Part shown: positions 16,499 to 24,853 of the stretch, piece after piece
Layout of the letters: each line of letters opens with the position of its first letter
How positions within the stretch are numbered: the first letter of the stretch is position 1
Source of the DNA: an uncultured Dialister sp.
GTDB taxonomy: Bacteria; Bacillota; Negativicutes; Veillonellales; Dialisteraceae
DNA: 33,574 nt
Assembly (NCBI GenBank): GCA_900543165.1
Contig: UQQQ01000022.1
Location: 1-33,574, forward strand
Direction of reading: 5' to 3'
Program-made: the position numbers and the translations under genes
Notes under the pieces: model-generated
Database searches by the model: none
What the model was told of the DNA's origin: nothing
The model's input: the letters and a program-made list of their open reading frames with translations, nothing else

Positions 16499-16984
16499 AT
16501 GGCAAAGAAAGAAAAGAAAACGAATGTCATGCGCATTCTCGACAAAGAGAAGATCTCCTACGAGACGAAGTCCTATGATTATGATGAGGACGATCTCTCA
16601 GGCGTGCATGCGGCGGCAGAGCTCGGCTATGATCCGAACATGGTTTTCAAGACCATCGTCACGCATGGCGACAAGACGGGCCCTGTGGTCTTCTGTCTGC
16701 CTTCGGAGAAGGAGATCGATCTCAAAGCGGCGGCGCGTGTGAGCGGGAACAAGAGTGTAGAGATGATCCATGTAAAGGAGCTTCCCGGTCTCACCGGGTA
16801 TCTGCGCGGCGGCTGCTCGCCGATCGGGATGAAGAAGGCCTTCCCGACCTTCATCGATGAGAGCTGCCATCATCATCAGGCGATCAGCATCAGTGCGGGT
16901 CAGCGCGGCCGTCAGGTGGTGCTCTCGCCGGATGATCTGATCTCCCTCATCGGGGCGAAGACAGCAGACCTGACGGCGAAGTAG
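16499..16984 (+). CDS. ybaK: Cys-tRNA(Pro) deacylase, YbaK/EbsC family
   Basis: The protein is 161 residues from ATG 16499; the upstream extension to 16421 would overlap the terminator trail and has no family match. YbaK proteins hydrolyse cysteine wrongly attached to tRNA-Pro, using a conserved lysine and the tRNA 2'-OH. The family hallmarks are seen: VFKTIVTHGD (the lysine in FKT, near residue 50), KEIDLKAAARVSG, and the GG/GCSPIGMKKAFPTFID loop near residue 103. The ribosome-binding site (GAGG at 16489-16492) is modest. It lies 93 bases past the tRNA terminator, so a separate promoter is expected, though I could not identify one. Followed by a perfect 8-bp hairpin at 17046-17067. Confidence 0.9.
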   Translation: MAKKEKKTNVMRILDKEKISYETKSYDYDEDDLSGVHAAAELGYDPNMVFKTIVTHGDKTGPVVFCLPSEKEIDLKAAARVSGNKSVEMIHVKELPGLTGYLRGGCSPIGMKKAFPTFIDESCHHHQAISISAGQRGRQVVLSPDDLISLIGAKTADLTAK

Positions 16985-17045
16985 AGAGGCGGAAGCTGGG
17001 TTGCCTCATGATGCTGCGTGCGGACTTTTCTCAATAAGAGGCATG

Positions 17046-17067
17046 AAGGCGGCGATTTTGCCGCCTT
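17046..17067 (+). terminator. Possible terminator after ybaK
   Basis: Perfect stem AAGGCGGC / GCCGCCTT with loop GATTTT, 60 bp after the stop codon. The following U run is short, so termination strength is doubtful. Confidence 0.45.
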
Positions 17068-17076
17068 ATCAATAGG

Positions 17077-17200
17077 GCGATGCCCGAAGGTTTCCTGCAT
17101 AGCAGGTTTTCTGCTTCGGATCTCCAAACATCAACCGCGTAGTCGTGGATGACAAAGATCTCTCATTGGCGCTTGAAACGACGATATGAGAGAGTCGCTA
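17077..17200. repeat. Dispersed intergenic repeat (second copy)
   Basis: Begins GCGATGCCCGAAGGTTTC and continues through CCAAACAT and GATGACAAAGATCTCTC, matching the block at about 15795-15916 in the same orientation. A shorter inverted relative lies around 28855-28915. Together with the nonamer tract the copies bracket the tRNA cluster and ybaK. Confidence 0.65.
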
Positions 17201-17266
17201 GTCACAAGTCACTCTCCTCCTCATCCCTGCTTTCAAACGCCTCATCTTTCGTGAATATCGCATATT

Positions 17267-17311
17267 AGGGAAACGCTGATTCAATCTGACAACGATTTAA
17301 TCAGTATTTCC
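17267..17311. repeat. MITE-like element, internally deleted (45 bp)
   Basis: AGGGAAACGCTGATTCAATC is joined directly to TGACAACGATTTAATCAG. These are the two outer ends of the 163-bp inverted-repeat element at 28981-29143 with the middle missing. The ends can fold into a 16-bp imperfect hairpin. Confidence 0.7.
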
Positions 17312-17412
17312 ATAGAAAACTGCGCGGCGCCGCTGACTTGATGCGCTGCACCAACCTCTATGAACCTCTTGAACCCATAGAACCTGCTGAATCTCTTTGA
17401 CATGCCATCAAA

Positions 17413-17425
17413 GGGCAGCATGCCC
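17413..17425 (+). repeat. Covarying hairpin repeat, copy A (upstream of miaB)
   Basis: GGGCA-gca-TGCCC within the flank CCATCAAA...CCCCGTGG. One of five related units (also 24588, 27558, 29423, 31067), each upstream of a different gene. Confidence 0.6.
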
Positions 17426-17441
17426 CGTGGACGAACCTGCC

Positions 17442-17481
17442 CCCGATGACCGGATATCATTTCCGGACATCGGGATTTTTT
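17442..17481 (+). terminator. Intrinsic terminator before the miaB promoter
   Basis: CCCGATG-a-CCGGA (17442-17454) pairs with TCCGG-a-CATCGGG (17462-17474), one A-A mismatch, followed by ATTTTTT. Separates miaB from upstream transcription. Confidence 0.8.
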
Positions 17482-17507
17482 GTTTTTCATGTTGCGTATG
17501 CTATAAT
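17480..17507 (+). promoter_or_regulatory. Probable miaB promoter
   Basis: Perfect -10 TATAAT at 17502-17507 with a weak -35 TTGTTT at 17480-17485 (spacer 16), directly after the terminator and 52 bp before miaB. Confidence 0.65.
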
Positions 17508-17559
17508 AAAGTGATATTTTGGATACGTGTGAGTTGTTATATAAAGGAAATATATTATT

Positions 17560-18879
17560 ATGGAAAAGAAGTACTTCACCCTGACCTATGGCTGCCAAAT
17601 GAATGAATCAGATACGGAGCGCATCAATGGACAGCTGGAGGAGCTGGGATATGCGCCGGCAGAGACGATGGAAGAGGCAGATATCATCATCATGAATACC
17701 TGCAGCATCCGTCAGAATGCGGAGGAGAAGGTCTATGGCAAGATCGGGGAGATCAAGAAGCTGAAGGATAAAAATCCGCATCTGCTTTTGGGGATCGCCG
17801 GATGCATGGCGCAGGAGAATAAGGGCAAGCTCATCGAGCGTATGCCGATCATTGATTTCGTCATCGGGCCGTACCATATCCATGACCTGAAGGAGATCGT
17901 TTCGAAGGAGGATGCGCGCGGCGGCCATGTGGTGAAGACGGAGAGGAATCCGCACAGTGTGAGTGACTACAGCGAGCTTCGTGCGGTGCGTAAGTCTCAT
18001 GTCTTTGCATGGATCCCGATCATGCAGGGGTGCAACAAGTTCTGCACGTACTGCATCGTGCCGTATGTACGCGGCCGTGAGCTGTCCCGCAGCGTGGAGG
18101 ATATCTCGCGCGAGATAGAGGGGCTTGCAAAGGAAGGCTATAAAGAGGTGACGCTTCTCGGGCAGAATGTGAATTCGTATGGTCTTGATTTCAGAAACGG
18201 GACGGACTTCGGGACGCTGATCCGCACGATCGACAAGGTGGATGGCATCGAGCGCGTGCGCTATATGACGTCGCATCCGAGAGATATGACATTCGATATG
18301 GTGGATGCGATGGCGGATTCGCCGAAGGTGGCGCGTCATATGCATCTGCCTGTGCAGCATGGATCGAATGAAATGCTGAAGAAAATGAATCGCGGATATA
18401 CGATCGAGCATTTCAAGGAGCTTGTTTCCTACGTCCGTGAAAAGATGCCGGACATCGTGCTGACGACCGATCTCATCACCGGGTTCCCGGGGGAAACGGA
18501 AGAGATGCATCAGGAGACGCTCGCGCTTTTGAAAGAGGTGCGTTTCGATTCGGCATATACATTCATTTATTCGCCGAGAAATGGCACGCCGGCAGCGCGC
18601 ATGACGGATCAGATCGATGAGGAGACGAAGCACCGCCGCCTGCAGGAGCTGATGGATGTGGAGAATGAGGTGAGCCTTTCTCTGAATCAGGCGATGGAGG
18701 GCAAGACCTATCCCATCATCGTCGAAGGCCCGTCGAAGCAGGAGAATGTCTGGTATGGACGTACATCGGGCAATAAGATGATCCTTTTCCCGTATCAGGA
18801 AGGCGTCAAGGTCGGTGATACGCTGGAAGCAAAAGTCGAGGTCGGGCAGACGTGGGTGCTAAAAGGGAAATTGGTGTAG
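17560..18879 (+). CDS. miaB: tRNA-2-methylthio-N6-isopentenyladenosine synthase
   Basis: The protein is 439 residues. It is a radical-SAM methylthiotransferase that adds the 2-methylthio group to i6A37 of tRNAs reading UNN codons. The N-terminal UPF0004 domain carries the three cysteines of the auxiliary 4Fe-4S cluster (C12, C48, C82). The radical-SAM cluster is C158-N-K-F-C162-T-Y-C165, and a C-terminal TRAM RNA-binding domain lies near 375-439. It acts on the product of MiaA, whose gene is also in this window (24,854). It has its own promoter after a terminator. The SMDXX-type QGCNKFCTYC plus NTCSIR pattern separates MiaB from MtaB and RimO. Confidence 0.95.
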   Translation: MEKKYFTLTYGCQMNESDTERINGQLEELGYAPAETMEEADIIIMNTCSIRQNAEEKVYGKIGEIKKLKDKNPHLLLGIAGCMAQENKGKLIERMPIIDFVIGPYHIHDLKEIVSKEDARGGHVVKTERNPHSVSDYSELRAVRKSHVFAWIPIMQGCNKFCTYCIVPYVRGRELSRSVEDISREIEGLAKEGYKEVTLLGQNVNSYGLDFRNGTDFGTLIRTIDKVDGIERVRYMTSHPRDMTFDMVDAMADSPKVARHMHLPVQHGSNEMLKKMNRGYTIEHFKELVSYVREKMPDIVLTTDLITGFPGETEEMHQETLALLKEVRFDSAYTFIYSPRNGTPAARMTDQIDEETKHRRLQELMDVENEVSLSLNQAMEGKTYPIIVEGPSKQENVWYGRTSGNKMILFPYQEGVKVGDTLEAKVEVGQTWVLKGKLV

Positions 18880-18913
18880 TTTCGAGTTTTCTTTGAATGC
18901 CTATCTATATAGT

Positions 18914-18941
18914 GAGGAGTTAGGAGTTAGGAGTTAGGAGT
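18914..18941. repeat. Heptamer tandem repeat (GAGTTAG, about 4 copies)
   Basis: GAGTTAG repeated with one variant unit. A complementary, imperfect CTCCTCATTCCTCACTTCTAAC tract at about 19055-19078 could pair with it across the miaB-mutS gap. Confidence 0.75.
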
Positions 18942-18946
18942 GGCGG

Positions 18947-18988
18947 AAGGGGCGCACAGTTCATATAGCGCCCCAATCCCCCTTTTTT
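18947..18988 (+). terminator. Probable terminator after miaB
   Basis: GGGGCGC (18949-18955) pairs with GCGCCCC (18968-18974). AAGGGG/CCCCTT offers an alternative longer-range pairing that abuts the T run at 18983-18988. Confidence 0.5.
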
Positions 18989-19133
18989 ATTATTGTGCGC
19001 GTTGCGTAGTATAAAACTTGGCGGCGCTTTATTATTGTTTTGCGCCGCACCTTCACTCCTCATTCCTCACTTCTAACTTGGAGATATATGCCTTTTGCCT
19101 AAATTAGAATGACCAGAAAGAAGGAACAAAACC

Positions 19134-21692
19134 ATGGCCAAAACGCCCTTGATGGCACAGTATAAGGAAGTCAAAGAGAAATACCGGGACTGTCTGCTTT
19201 TTTACCGTCTGGGCGATTTCTATGAGCTTTTCTATGACGATGCGCTGACGGCATCGCATGAGCTGGAGCTGACGCTGACGGGGAAGTCGGCAGGGCAGGA
19301 TGGCCGCGTACCGATGTGCGGGGTGCCTTTCCATGCGGCAGAGCTCTATATTTATCGGCTGATCCAGAAGGGGTACAAGGTAGCGATCTGCGAGCAGCTG
19401 GAAGACCCGAAGAAGGCGAAGGGGCTGGTCAAGCGGGATGTCATCCGTGTCATCACGCCGGGGACGATCCTTTTTGAAAATTCCATCGCAGATAAGTCGA
19501 ACAATTATCTTATTTACCTCTTAGAGGCGGACAAGGAGATCGCCGCCGTGCTCGCCGATGTTTCGACGGGCGAGTGCTGGTGGGGGACTTGGGACAAGAA
19601 GAAGGAGCAGGATGCCTTCTTCGACCTTCTCTCGGTATATAGTCCCGCAGAAGCGGTGTGTCTTGTGTCGGATGATTTCTATGAGAAGCTCTCCCGCTTC
19701 GCCGCGGCGCGCCTCGGGGCCTGTCTACTGACGCGAAGGGATGATGAGGACGAGAGCGCCATCCCACCGGCGGCAGCGTCTATAGAGAATCGCCATGTGC
19801 AGAAGGCCTTCGCCCTTCTCTCCGGATACCTCAAGGAGGTTATGCGCTCGGAGGCGGCGGATTTCCATGATCCGCGGCCGATCCGTGAGGATCATACGCT
19901 GACGCTCACCGAGGAGTGCCTTAGAAATCTGGAGATCACGCGGAATATGCGTGACGGCGGGCGGCGCGGCACGCTCCTCGAGCTTCTCGACTATACGCAT
20001 ACAGCGATGGGGGCGCGCCTCTTGAAGCGTTCTCTGGAGCGGCCGCTGACGGATGTGAACCGCATCATACTGCGCCAGTCGGCGATCGAGGAGCTGACAC
20101 AGCACATGACGGAGCTTTCACGTCTGGAAGAGATGCTTTCCGGCGTCTTTGACTTCGAGCGTATTCTTTCCCGCATCGAGGCGAATTCGACTTCGCCCAA
20201 AGACCTTCTCTCTCTCAAAGCGACGCTTCGCGCGGTGCCGCAGGTGAAGCAGCTCCTCTCCGGCGCAGGCTCGGTGCTTTTGAAGAAGCTGAACAGCCAG
20301 CTCTCGACGCATGATCCTGTCTTTGACCTTCTGGACCGTGCGATGAATGAGAACGGGACGGGCAACATCAAGGACGGCAAGTACATCCGCGAAGGCTTCT
20401 CCGCTGAGCTGGATGAAGTGCGCTCGCTGTCGGAGAACAGCCAGAAGTACATCCAAGAGCTGGAAGAGAAGGAAAAGGAAAAGACGGGCATCAAGCTCAA
20501 GATCGGCTTCAATAATGTTTTCGGATACTATTTTGAGATCTCCAATGCGAATAAGCTCCCTGTCCCTGCGTACTATGTGAGAAAGCAGACGCTCGTGAAT
20601 GCGGAGCGCTATATCACGCCGGAACTGAAGGAATTCGAGACGAAGGCGCTCTCCGCCAAAGAAAAAACAGAGCAGCTCGAGCTCAAGATCTATCAGGCGG
20701 TGAAGGCGGAGATCCGTCCGGAGATCCCTGATATGCAGAAGACGGCGCGCGCGCTCGCAGCGGTGGACTGCCTCGCAAGCCTTGCGCGGGCAGCGATCAA
20801 GGACCGCTACATCCGTCCGTCGATCATTAGCCCGAAGGATGGGTATATTTCCATTAAAGACGGCCGTCATCCGATGGTCGAGCATGCCTTGAAGAGAGAC
20901 ATGTTCGTCCCGAATGATACGGAGCTGAATCATCGGAATCAGGAGATCTTGGTCATCACGGGGCCGAATATGGCCGGTAAGTCGACCTACATGCGTCAGG
21001 TCGCTGTCCTCACCATCATGGCGCAGGTGGGCTCTTTCATTCCTGCAAGGAGCGCGGTCTTCGCGCCCGTCGATCGCATTTTCACGCGCGTCGGTGCGAC
21101 GGATGATATTTCTACGGGGCAGAGTACCTTCATGGTGGAAATGCAGGAGGTATCCTACATCCTTAGGCATGCGACGAAGAACAGTCTTATCATTCTGGAT
21201 GAGATCGGACGCGGCACGAGTACCTATGATGGCATGAGCATCGCGAAGGCGGTCGTGGAGTATATCGATCAGAAGATCCACGGCTATACGCTCTTTGCGA
21301 CGCACTACCATGAGCTGTCTGATATGGCAGAGACGAGCCCGCGGATCAAAAATTACACGGTATCCGTCAAGGAACGGGGAAAGGATATCACCTTCCTGCG
21401 CCGTATCGTGCCGGGCTCGGCGGATCGGAGCTATGGGATCCACGTCGCACGCCTCGCGGGGCTTCCCGAGTCGCTTCTTGCCAGAGCCGATGAGATCCTT
21501 CTGGGGCTTGAGAAGGAGGATGGGAAGAGCCGTCCCGCTCCGGAGAAGCCGCAGGCAACAGCTGGCGCGATGGATCTTTTCAGCTCGCCCATCATTGACG
21601 AGCTTGCGCAACTGGATGTCATGAGCAAGACACCGATCGAAGCGATGGAGATCTTATTCCGGCTGAGCCGCGAAGCGAAGGAGGGACGCTGA
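19134..21692 (+). CDS. mutS: DNA mismatch repair protein MutS
   Basis: The protein is 852 residues, within the usual range. The mismatch-recognition Phe-X-Glu is F29-Y30-E31 (GDFYELFYDDA). The connector, lever and clamp domains occupy the middle. The ABC-type ATPase has Walker A GPNMAGKST (610-618), the STFMVEM signature region and Walker B ILDEIGRGTS, with the dimer-interface HYHELS further on. MutS binds mismatches as a dimer and recruits MutL, which is encoded next with a one-base TGATG overlap. The C-terminal residues after about 800 (LAQLDVMSKTPIEAMEILFRL) are the typical short tail. Nothing is missing. Confidence 0.98.
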   Translation: MAKTPLMAQYKEVKEKYRDCLLFYRLGDFYELFYDDALTASHELELTLTGKSAGQDGRVPMCGVPFHAAELYIYRLIQKGYKVAICEQLEDPKKAKGLVKRDVIRVITPGTILFENSIADKSNNYLIYLLEADKEIAAVLADVSTGECWWGTWDKKKEQDAFFDLLSVYSPAEAVCLVSDDFYEKLSRFAAARLGACLLTRRDDEDESAIPPAAASIENRHVQKAFALLSGYLKEVMRSEAADFHDPRPIREDHTLTLTEECLRNLEITRNMRDGGRRGTLLELLDYTHTAMGARLLKRSLERPLTDVNRIILRQSAIEELTQHMTELSRLEEMLSGVFDFERILSRIEANSTSPKDLLSLKATLRAVPQVKQLLSGAGSVLLKKLNSQLSTHDPVFDLLDRAMNENGTGNIKDGKYIREGFSAELDEVRSLSENSQKYIQELEEKEKEKTGIKLKIGFNNVFGYYFEISNANKLPVPAYYVRKQTLVNAERYITPELKEFETKALSAKEKTEQLELKIYQAVKAEIRPEIPDMQKTARALAAVDCLASLARAAIKDRYIRPSIISPKDGYISIKDGRHPMVEHALKRDMFVPNDTELNHRNQEILVITGPNMAGKSTYMRQVAVLTIMAQVGSFIPARSAVFAPVDRIFTRVGATDDISTGQSTFMVEMQEVSYILRHATKNSLIILDEIGRGTSTYDGMSIAKAVVEYIDQKIHGYTLFATHYHELSDMAETSPRIKNYTVSVKERGKDITFLRRIVPGSADRSYGIHVARLAGLPESLLARADEILLGLEKEDGKSRPAPEKPQATAGAMDLFSSPIIDELAQLDVMSKTPIEAMEILFRLSREAKEGR

Positions 21693-23614
21693 TGGCATTG
21701 ATCCATGTACTCGATGAAGTGACGGCGAATCAGATCGCCGCCGGTGAAGTGGTGGAGCGTCCGGTGAACGCAGTCAAGGAAATGGTAGAAAATGCCGTGG
21801 ATGCCGGCGCGAGCGATATAGAGGTGGAGATCGCGGACGGCGGACTCACCTACATCCGCGTCACGGACAATGGTAGCGGCATGTCGGCAGAAGATGCGAA
21901 GCTCTCCATCGTGCGTCATGCAACGAGCAAGATCTCAACGGTGGATAACATTTATCACATCGCCTCGCTGGGTTTCCGCGGAGAGGCGCTGGCGAGCATT
22001 TCTGCCGTCTCTCGCACGGCCATCACGACCCGGCGCCAAGAGGATGTGGAGGGAACGATCGTCGAAGTTGAGGGCGGGACAGTCAGCGAAGTGAAGCCGA
22101 CCGGCGCACCAGGCGGCACGACGATCGAGGTGCGCGATCTCTTCTATAATGTGCCGGCCCGGAAGAAATTCCTGAAATCCGAACGGACCGAGGCCAGCCG
22201 CATCAATACGATGATGGGGAAGCTCGCACTCGCGAATCCGGATATTTCCTTCCGCCTCATCAATAATGGACGCACCGTTATTGAGACACCGGGGAACGGT
22301 CGTCTCCTCGATGTCGTGTCCGCGCTCTACGGCACGAAGACCGCTGGCGAGATGCTCGAAGTCTCGGGGGAAAACGAAAGAGGCATCCTTTCGGGGCTCA
22401 TTTCCAAGCCTTCGCTTTTGAAGAGCAGCCGCCAATACCAGACGATCATCATCAACCGCCGCGTCGTCGAGAGCAGTGCGGTGTCGAAAGCTGTCGACAA
22501 TGCCTATCACTCGCTGCTCCCTAAGAATGGATACCCGCTCCTTGTCCTCGCCTTCACTGTCGCTCCCGAGTCGATCGATGTGAATGTGCATCCGCAGAAG
22601 CGGGAGATCAAATTCTCTGATGAGCAGAGCATCTTCCGCCTCGTCTATCACAGCGTCCTTCAGTCGCTGACGACCAAGGATACGCCGGATGAGATCGCAC
22701 GCGAAATGATCAAAGACCCGGGGCATCAGGTGGCAAAGGAGAGCGACTTTGACCTGGCGTCTGTCAAGGTCGAAGAAGCGCACTTCGTGGGGCCTGACAT
22801 TGGACTCACGGAAAAAGAAAAGGATCCCGCGCGCTGGGGAGAGCCGGGCGCAGCCTATGCAGCAGAAGAACGGCGTCCGATGCCCACCTGGCATCCGCAG
22901 GGAAAGCCGGCAGGAGAAAGGCGGGAGATCCCCTTTACGCCCTCGATTTCCAAAGAGAAACTTTTCTCGAAGGAGTCCGTCTTCCCGGGCGTAACGCATG
23001 AAGAAGCACTCACGCCCGAGGTGCTTTTCGATGCGCCAAAGGCCGAAGAGCCGATCATCCCTTTGGGGCAGGTCGCCAAGTGCTTCATCCTCTGCCAGCG
23101 GGGGATGGATCTCTTCATCATCGACCAGCACGCGGCGCATGAGCGCGTCCGCTATGACCGTCTGGCGGCGCGCGCAGAGGGCATCCCGGTGCAGGAGATT
23201 CTGGTGCCTTATCTCCTCCATGCCGACTCCGAAGATCTCGCGCTCTTGGAAGAGCATGAGGCGGATCTGGCGCGTCTTGGCATCACCTTTGAGCAGGCAG
23301 GCCCGGATGTCATCCGCATCACGGGAAGTCCGGAGGATCTCTCGGAAGCGGACATGGACCGTGTGATGAAGGACATCACGCGCGCTTTCCATGAGAAGGA
23401 CGTGCCTTCGCCGGAGACGATGCGTCATCGCATGATGGCGTATGCCGCCTGCCGCGGTGCGATCAAGCGCGGAGATCCCTTGAACATCCGGCAGATGAAA
23501 GAGCTCATCGTCGACCTCTTCCACACGAGCCGCCCCTTCGTCTGCCCGCATGGCCGCCCGACCATCGTGAAATTCACCCCCGAAGAGCTGGGAAGGCTCT
23601 TCAAACGCCCATGA
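21692..23614 (+). CDS. mutL: DNA mismatch repair protein MutL (endonuclease type)
   Basis: The protein is 640 residues, starting within the mutS stop. The N-terminal GHKL ATPase has NAVKEMVENAVDAGA, DNGSGM, GFRGEALASI and the linker Lys region. A variable proline-rich linker (about 370-440) leads to the C-terminal dimerisation/endonuclease domain. The latter contains DQHAAHE (D478-E484), ACRGAIKRG and CPHGRP (C618 onward). These are the metal-binding motifs of MutL nicking enzymes from bacteria without MutH. The final acid of the DQHA(X)2E(X)4E motif is Asp489 rather than Glu. Co-expressed with mutS; its end overlaps the next gene by four bases (ATGA). Confidence 0.97.
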   Translation: MALIHVLDEVTANQIAAGEVVERPVNAVKEMVENAVDAGASDIEVEIADGGLTYIRVTDNGSGMSAEDAKLSIVRHATSKISTVDNIYHIASLGFRGEALASISAVSRTAITTRRQEDVEGTIVEVEGGTVSEVKPTGAPGGTTIEVRDLFYNVPARKKFLKSERTEASRINTMMGKLALANPDISFRLINNGRTVIETPGNGRLLDVVSALYGTKTAGEMLEVSGENERGILSGLISKPSLLKSSRQYQTIIINRRVVESSAVSKAVDNAYHSLLPKNGYPLLVLAFTVAPESIDVNVHPQKREIKFSDEQSIFRLVYHSVLQSLTTKDTPDEIAREMIKDPGHQVAKESDFDLASVKVEEAHFVGPDIGLTEKEKDPARWGEPGAAYAAEERRPMPTWHPQGKPAGERREIPFTPSISKEKLFSKESVFPGVTHEEALTPEVLFDAPKAEEPIIPLGQVAKCFILCQRGMDLFIIDQHAAHERVRYDRLAARAEGIPVQEILVPYLLHADSEDLALLEEHEADLARLGITFEQAGPDVIRITGSPEDLSEADMDRVMKDITRAFHEKDVPSPETMRHRMMAYAACRGAIKRGDPLNIRQMKELIVDLFHTSRPFVCPHGRPTIVKFTPEELGRLFKRP

Positions 23615-24393
23615 GGACGGGCGTCACGACCATCCGCCATGCGGACTCCTCCATCGTCAAAGAGGCGAAGCGGCGCGGAGAAGCGCTGGGATTTCCCTAC
23701 ATCCCGCGCGGCGATACACTGGAAGAGATGACGGAGGAGACCGGGCTTTCCGGATTCCTCATTTACGGAAAGCAGCTCCCTCTTTACTGGTTTGACGGCG
23801 AGGAGTACCGCTTCCATTTGGGAACGGCGGTGCTAAGGACCACGCAGCTTCGAAAAGGAAATCCTGACCGCCTCTGCGCTCTCCTTCCGGCGGACGGTCC
23901 CTGTGATGTGCTCGACTGCACCTTCGGGCAGGCAGGGGATTCGAGTACGATGTCATGGTTTTTGACGGGCAGAGGGCGTGTGACCGCGCTGGAAAAAAGC
24001 CCCATCCTCTATGAGGTAGGGCGCGCCGGCATCGCAGGCTACGAGGATAAAGACGAGAGCCTCACCGATGCCGTCCGGCGGATCCAGCTGATCCATGCCG
24101 ACTATGTAGAGCATCTGGCAGGCTGCAGGGATGACGCCTACGATGTCATCTATTTTGACCCCATGTTCCGCCATCCGGTGAAGCGCAGAGAAAATGATAT
24201 GGAAGGCTTCCGGGCGGCAGCGGTGTATGACAGCCTGACGGCGGAGATCTTACGAGAAGCTCTCCGCGTCTGCCGGAGAAAGGTCATCGTGAAGGAGCGG
24301 CCCTTCGCGGGCATTTTCAGAGATCCCATCTTCACGAACGTCTTCATGAAAAGAGGGCAGTCGACCGCATATGGGGTAATAGAGAAGCGGTGA
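23611..24393 (+). CDS. RsmJ-like SAM-dependent methyltransferase
   Basis: The protein is 260 residues, coupled to mutL by an ATGA overlap. A class I methyltransferase fold is visible: LDCTFGQAGDS as the AdoMet motif I (about 97-107), VTALEKSP as motif II, and FDPMFRHP (182-189) as motif IV. The FDPMF-x-H-P signature and the upstream FHLGTAVLR block match the SAM_MT/RsmJ (YhiQ) family. In E. coli this family methylates G1516 of 16S rRNA at N2. In Firmicutes the function has not been established as far as I know, so the E. coli role is only a suggestion. The mutS-mutL-this gene-miaA order groups genome-fidelity and RNA-modification functions. Confidence 0.8.
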   Translation: MRTGVTTIRHADSSIVKEAKRRGEALGFPYIPRGDTLEEMTEETGLSGFLIYGKQLPLYWFDGEEYRFHLGTAVLRTTQLRKGNPDRLCALLPADGPCDVLDCTFGQAGDSSTMSWFLTGRGRVTALEKSPILYEVGRAGIAGYEDKDESLTDAVRRIQLIHADYVEHLAGCRDDAYDVIYFDPMFRHPVKRRENDMEGFRAAAVYDSLTAEILREALRVCRRKVIVKERPFAGIFRDPIFTNVFMKRGQSTAYGVIEKR

Positions 24394-24587
24394 CTGGTAG
24401 TTAGGGATTAGTGGCTAGGGATTAGGAGCCTCGAGTGACTAGTGACTGGTGACTAAATACTAACTTCGGGCATCGCCACTACCTGTACCTTGCGGCGTTT
24501 CTATATTTTTATGCGCCTTTATGCGCCGCGCCAGCACTCCTCACTCCTAATTCCTAACTGGCGAGCAAAGCTTTCATCCACAAACAA

Positions 24588-24602
24588 GGGGCGGCACGCC
24601 CC
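24588..24602 (+). repeat. Covarying hairpin repeat, copy B (upstream of miaA)
   Basis: GGGGCG-gca-CGCCCC in the flank CTTTCATCCACAAACAA...ATGGGCTAA; same family as the copies at 17413, 27558, 29423 and 31067. Confidence 0.65.
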
Positions 24603-24660
24603 ATGGGCTAAACCCGAACCCCGAAGTTTGAAAGCAGAGATGAGGGATTAGATTAAAAGA

Positions 24661-24744
24661 CTAGGAGACATTAGACATCAGAAGTCAGACATCAGACATC
24701 AGACATCAGACATCTGATATCTGACTTCTAAAGTCTCCAAGTCT
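24661..24744. repeat. CAGACAT heptamer array inside a hairpin
   Basis: About five CAGACAT-type units (24,686-24,715) are followed by their inverted form (CTGATATCTGACTTCTA). The outer GACTAGGAGAC and GTCTCCAAGTC arms can pair. Confidence 0.7.
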
Positions 24745-24853
24745 TGGGCATTGCCCCATACATATTCGCGGCGAAGCCGCCACCACCATCCCTAATCCCT
24801 AGTCACCAGTCACTAGTCCCTAGTTACTATTTCACCCCGAAAGGAGCTTCACC

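Larger units (their letters stand above)
24394..24853. other. Repeat-filled gap between the RsmJ-like gene and miaA
   Basis: No gene. Holds GTGACTA/GGATTAG heptamer-like tracts at its left end (24,394-24,460) and their inverted form at the right end (about 24,788-24,830), so the whole gap could fold back on itself. Also holds covarying hairpin copy B (24588-24602), GGGCATCGCC-type fragments, and the CAGACAT array described separately. Confidence 0.75.

Noticed and set aside
20118..21611. 497-codon open frame on the - strand (also 21935-23551)
   Set aside because: Antisense to mutS and mutL, no ribosome site or recognisable domain.
24661..24744. CRISPR-like array (CAGACAT units)
   Set aside because: Units are only seven bases with no spacers of regular length and no cas genes nearby; it is a simple tandem repeat in a hairpin.
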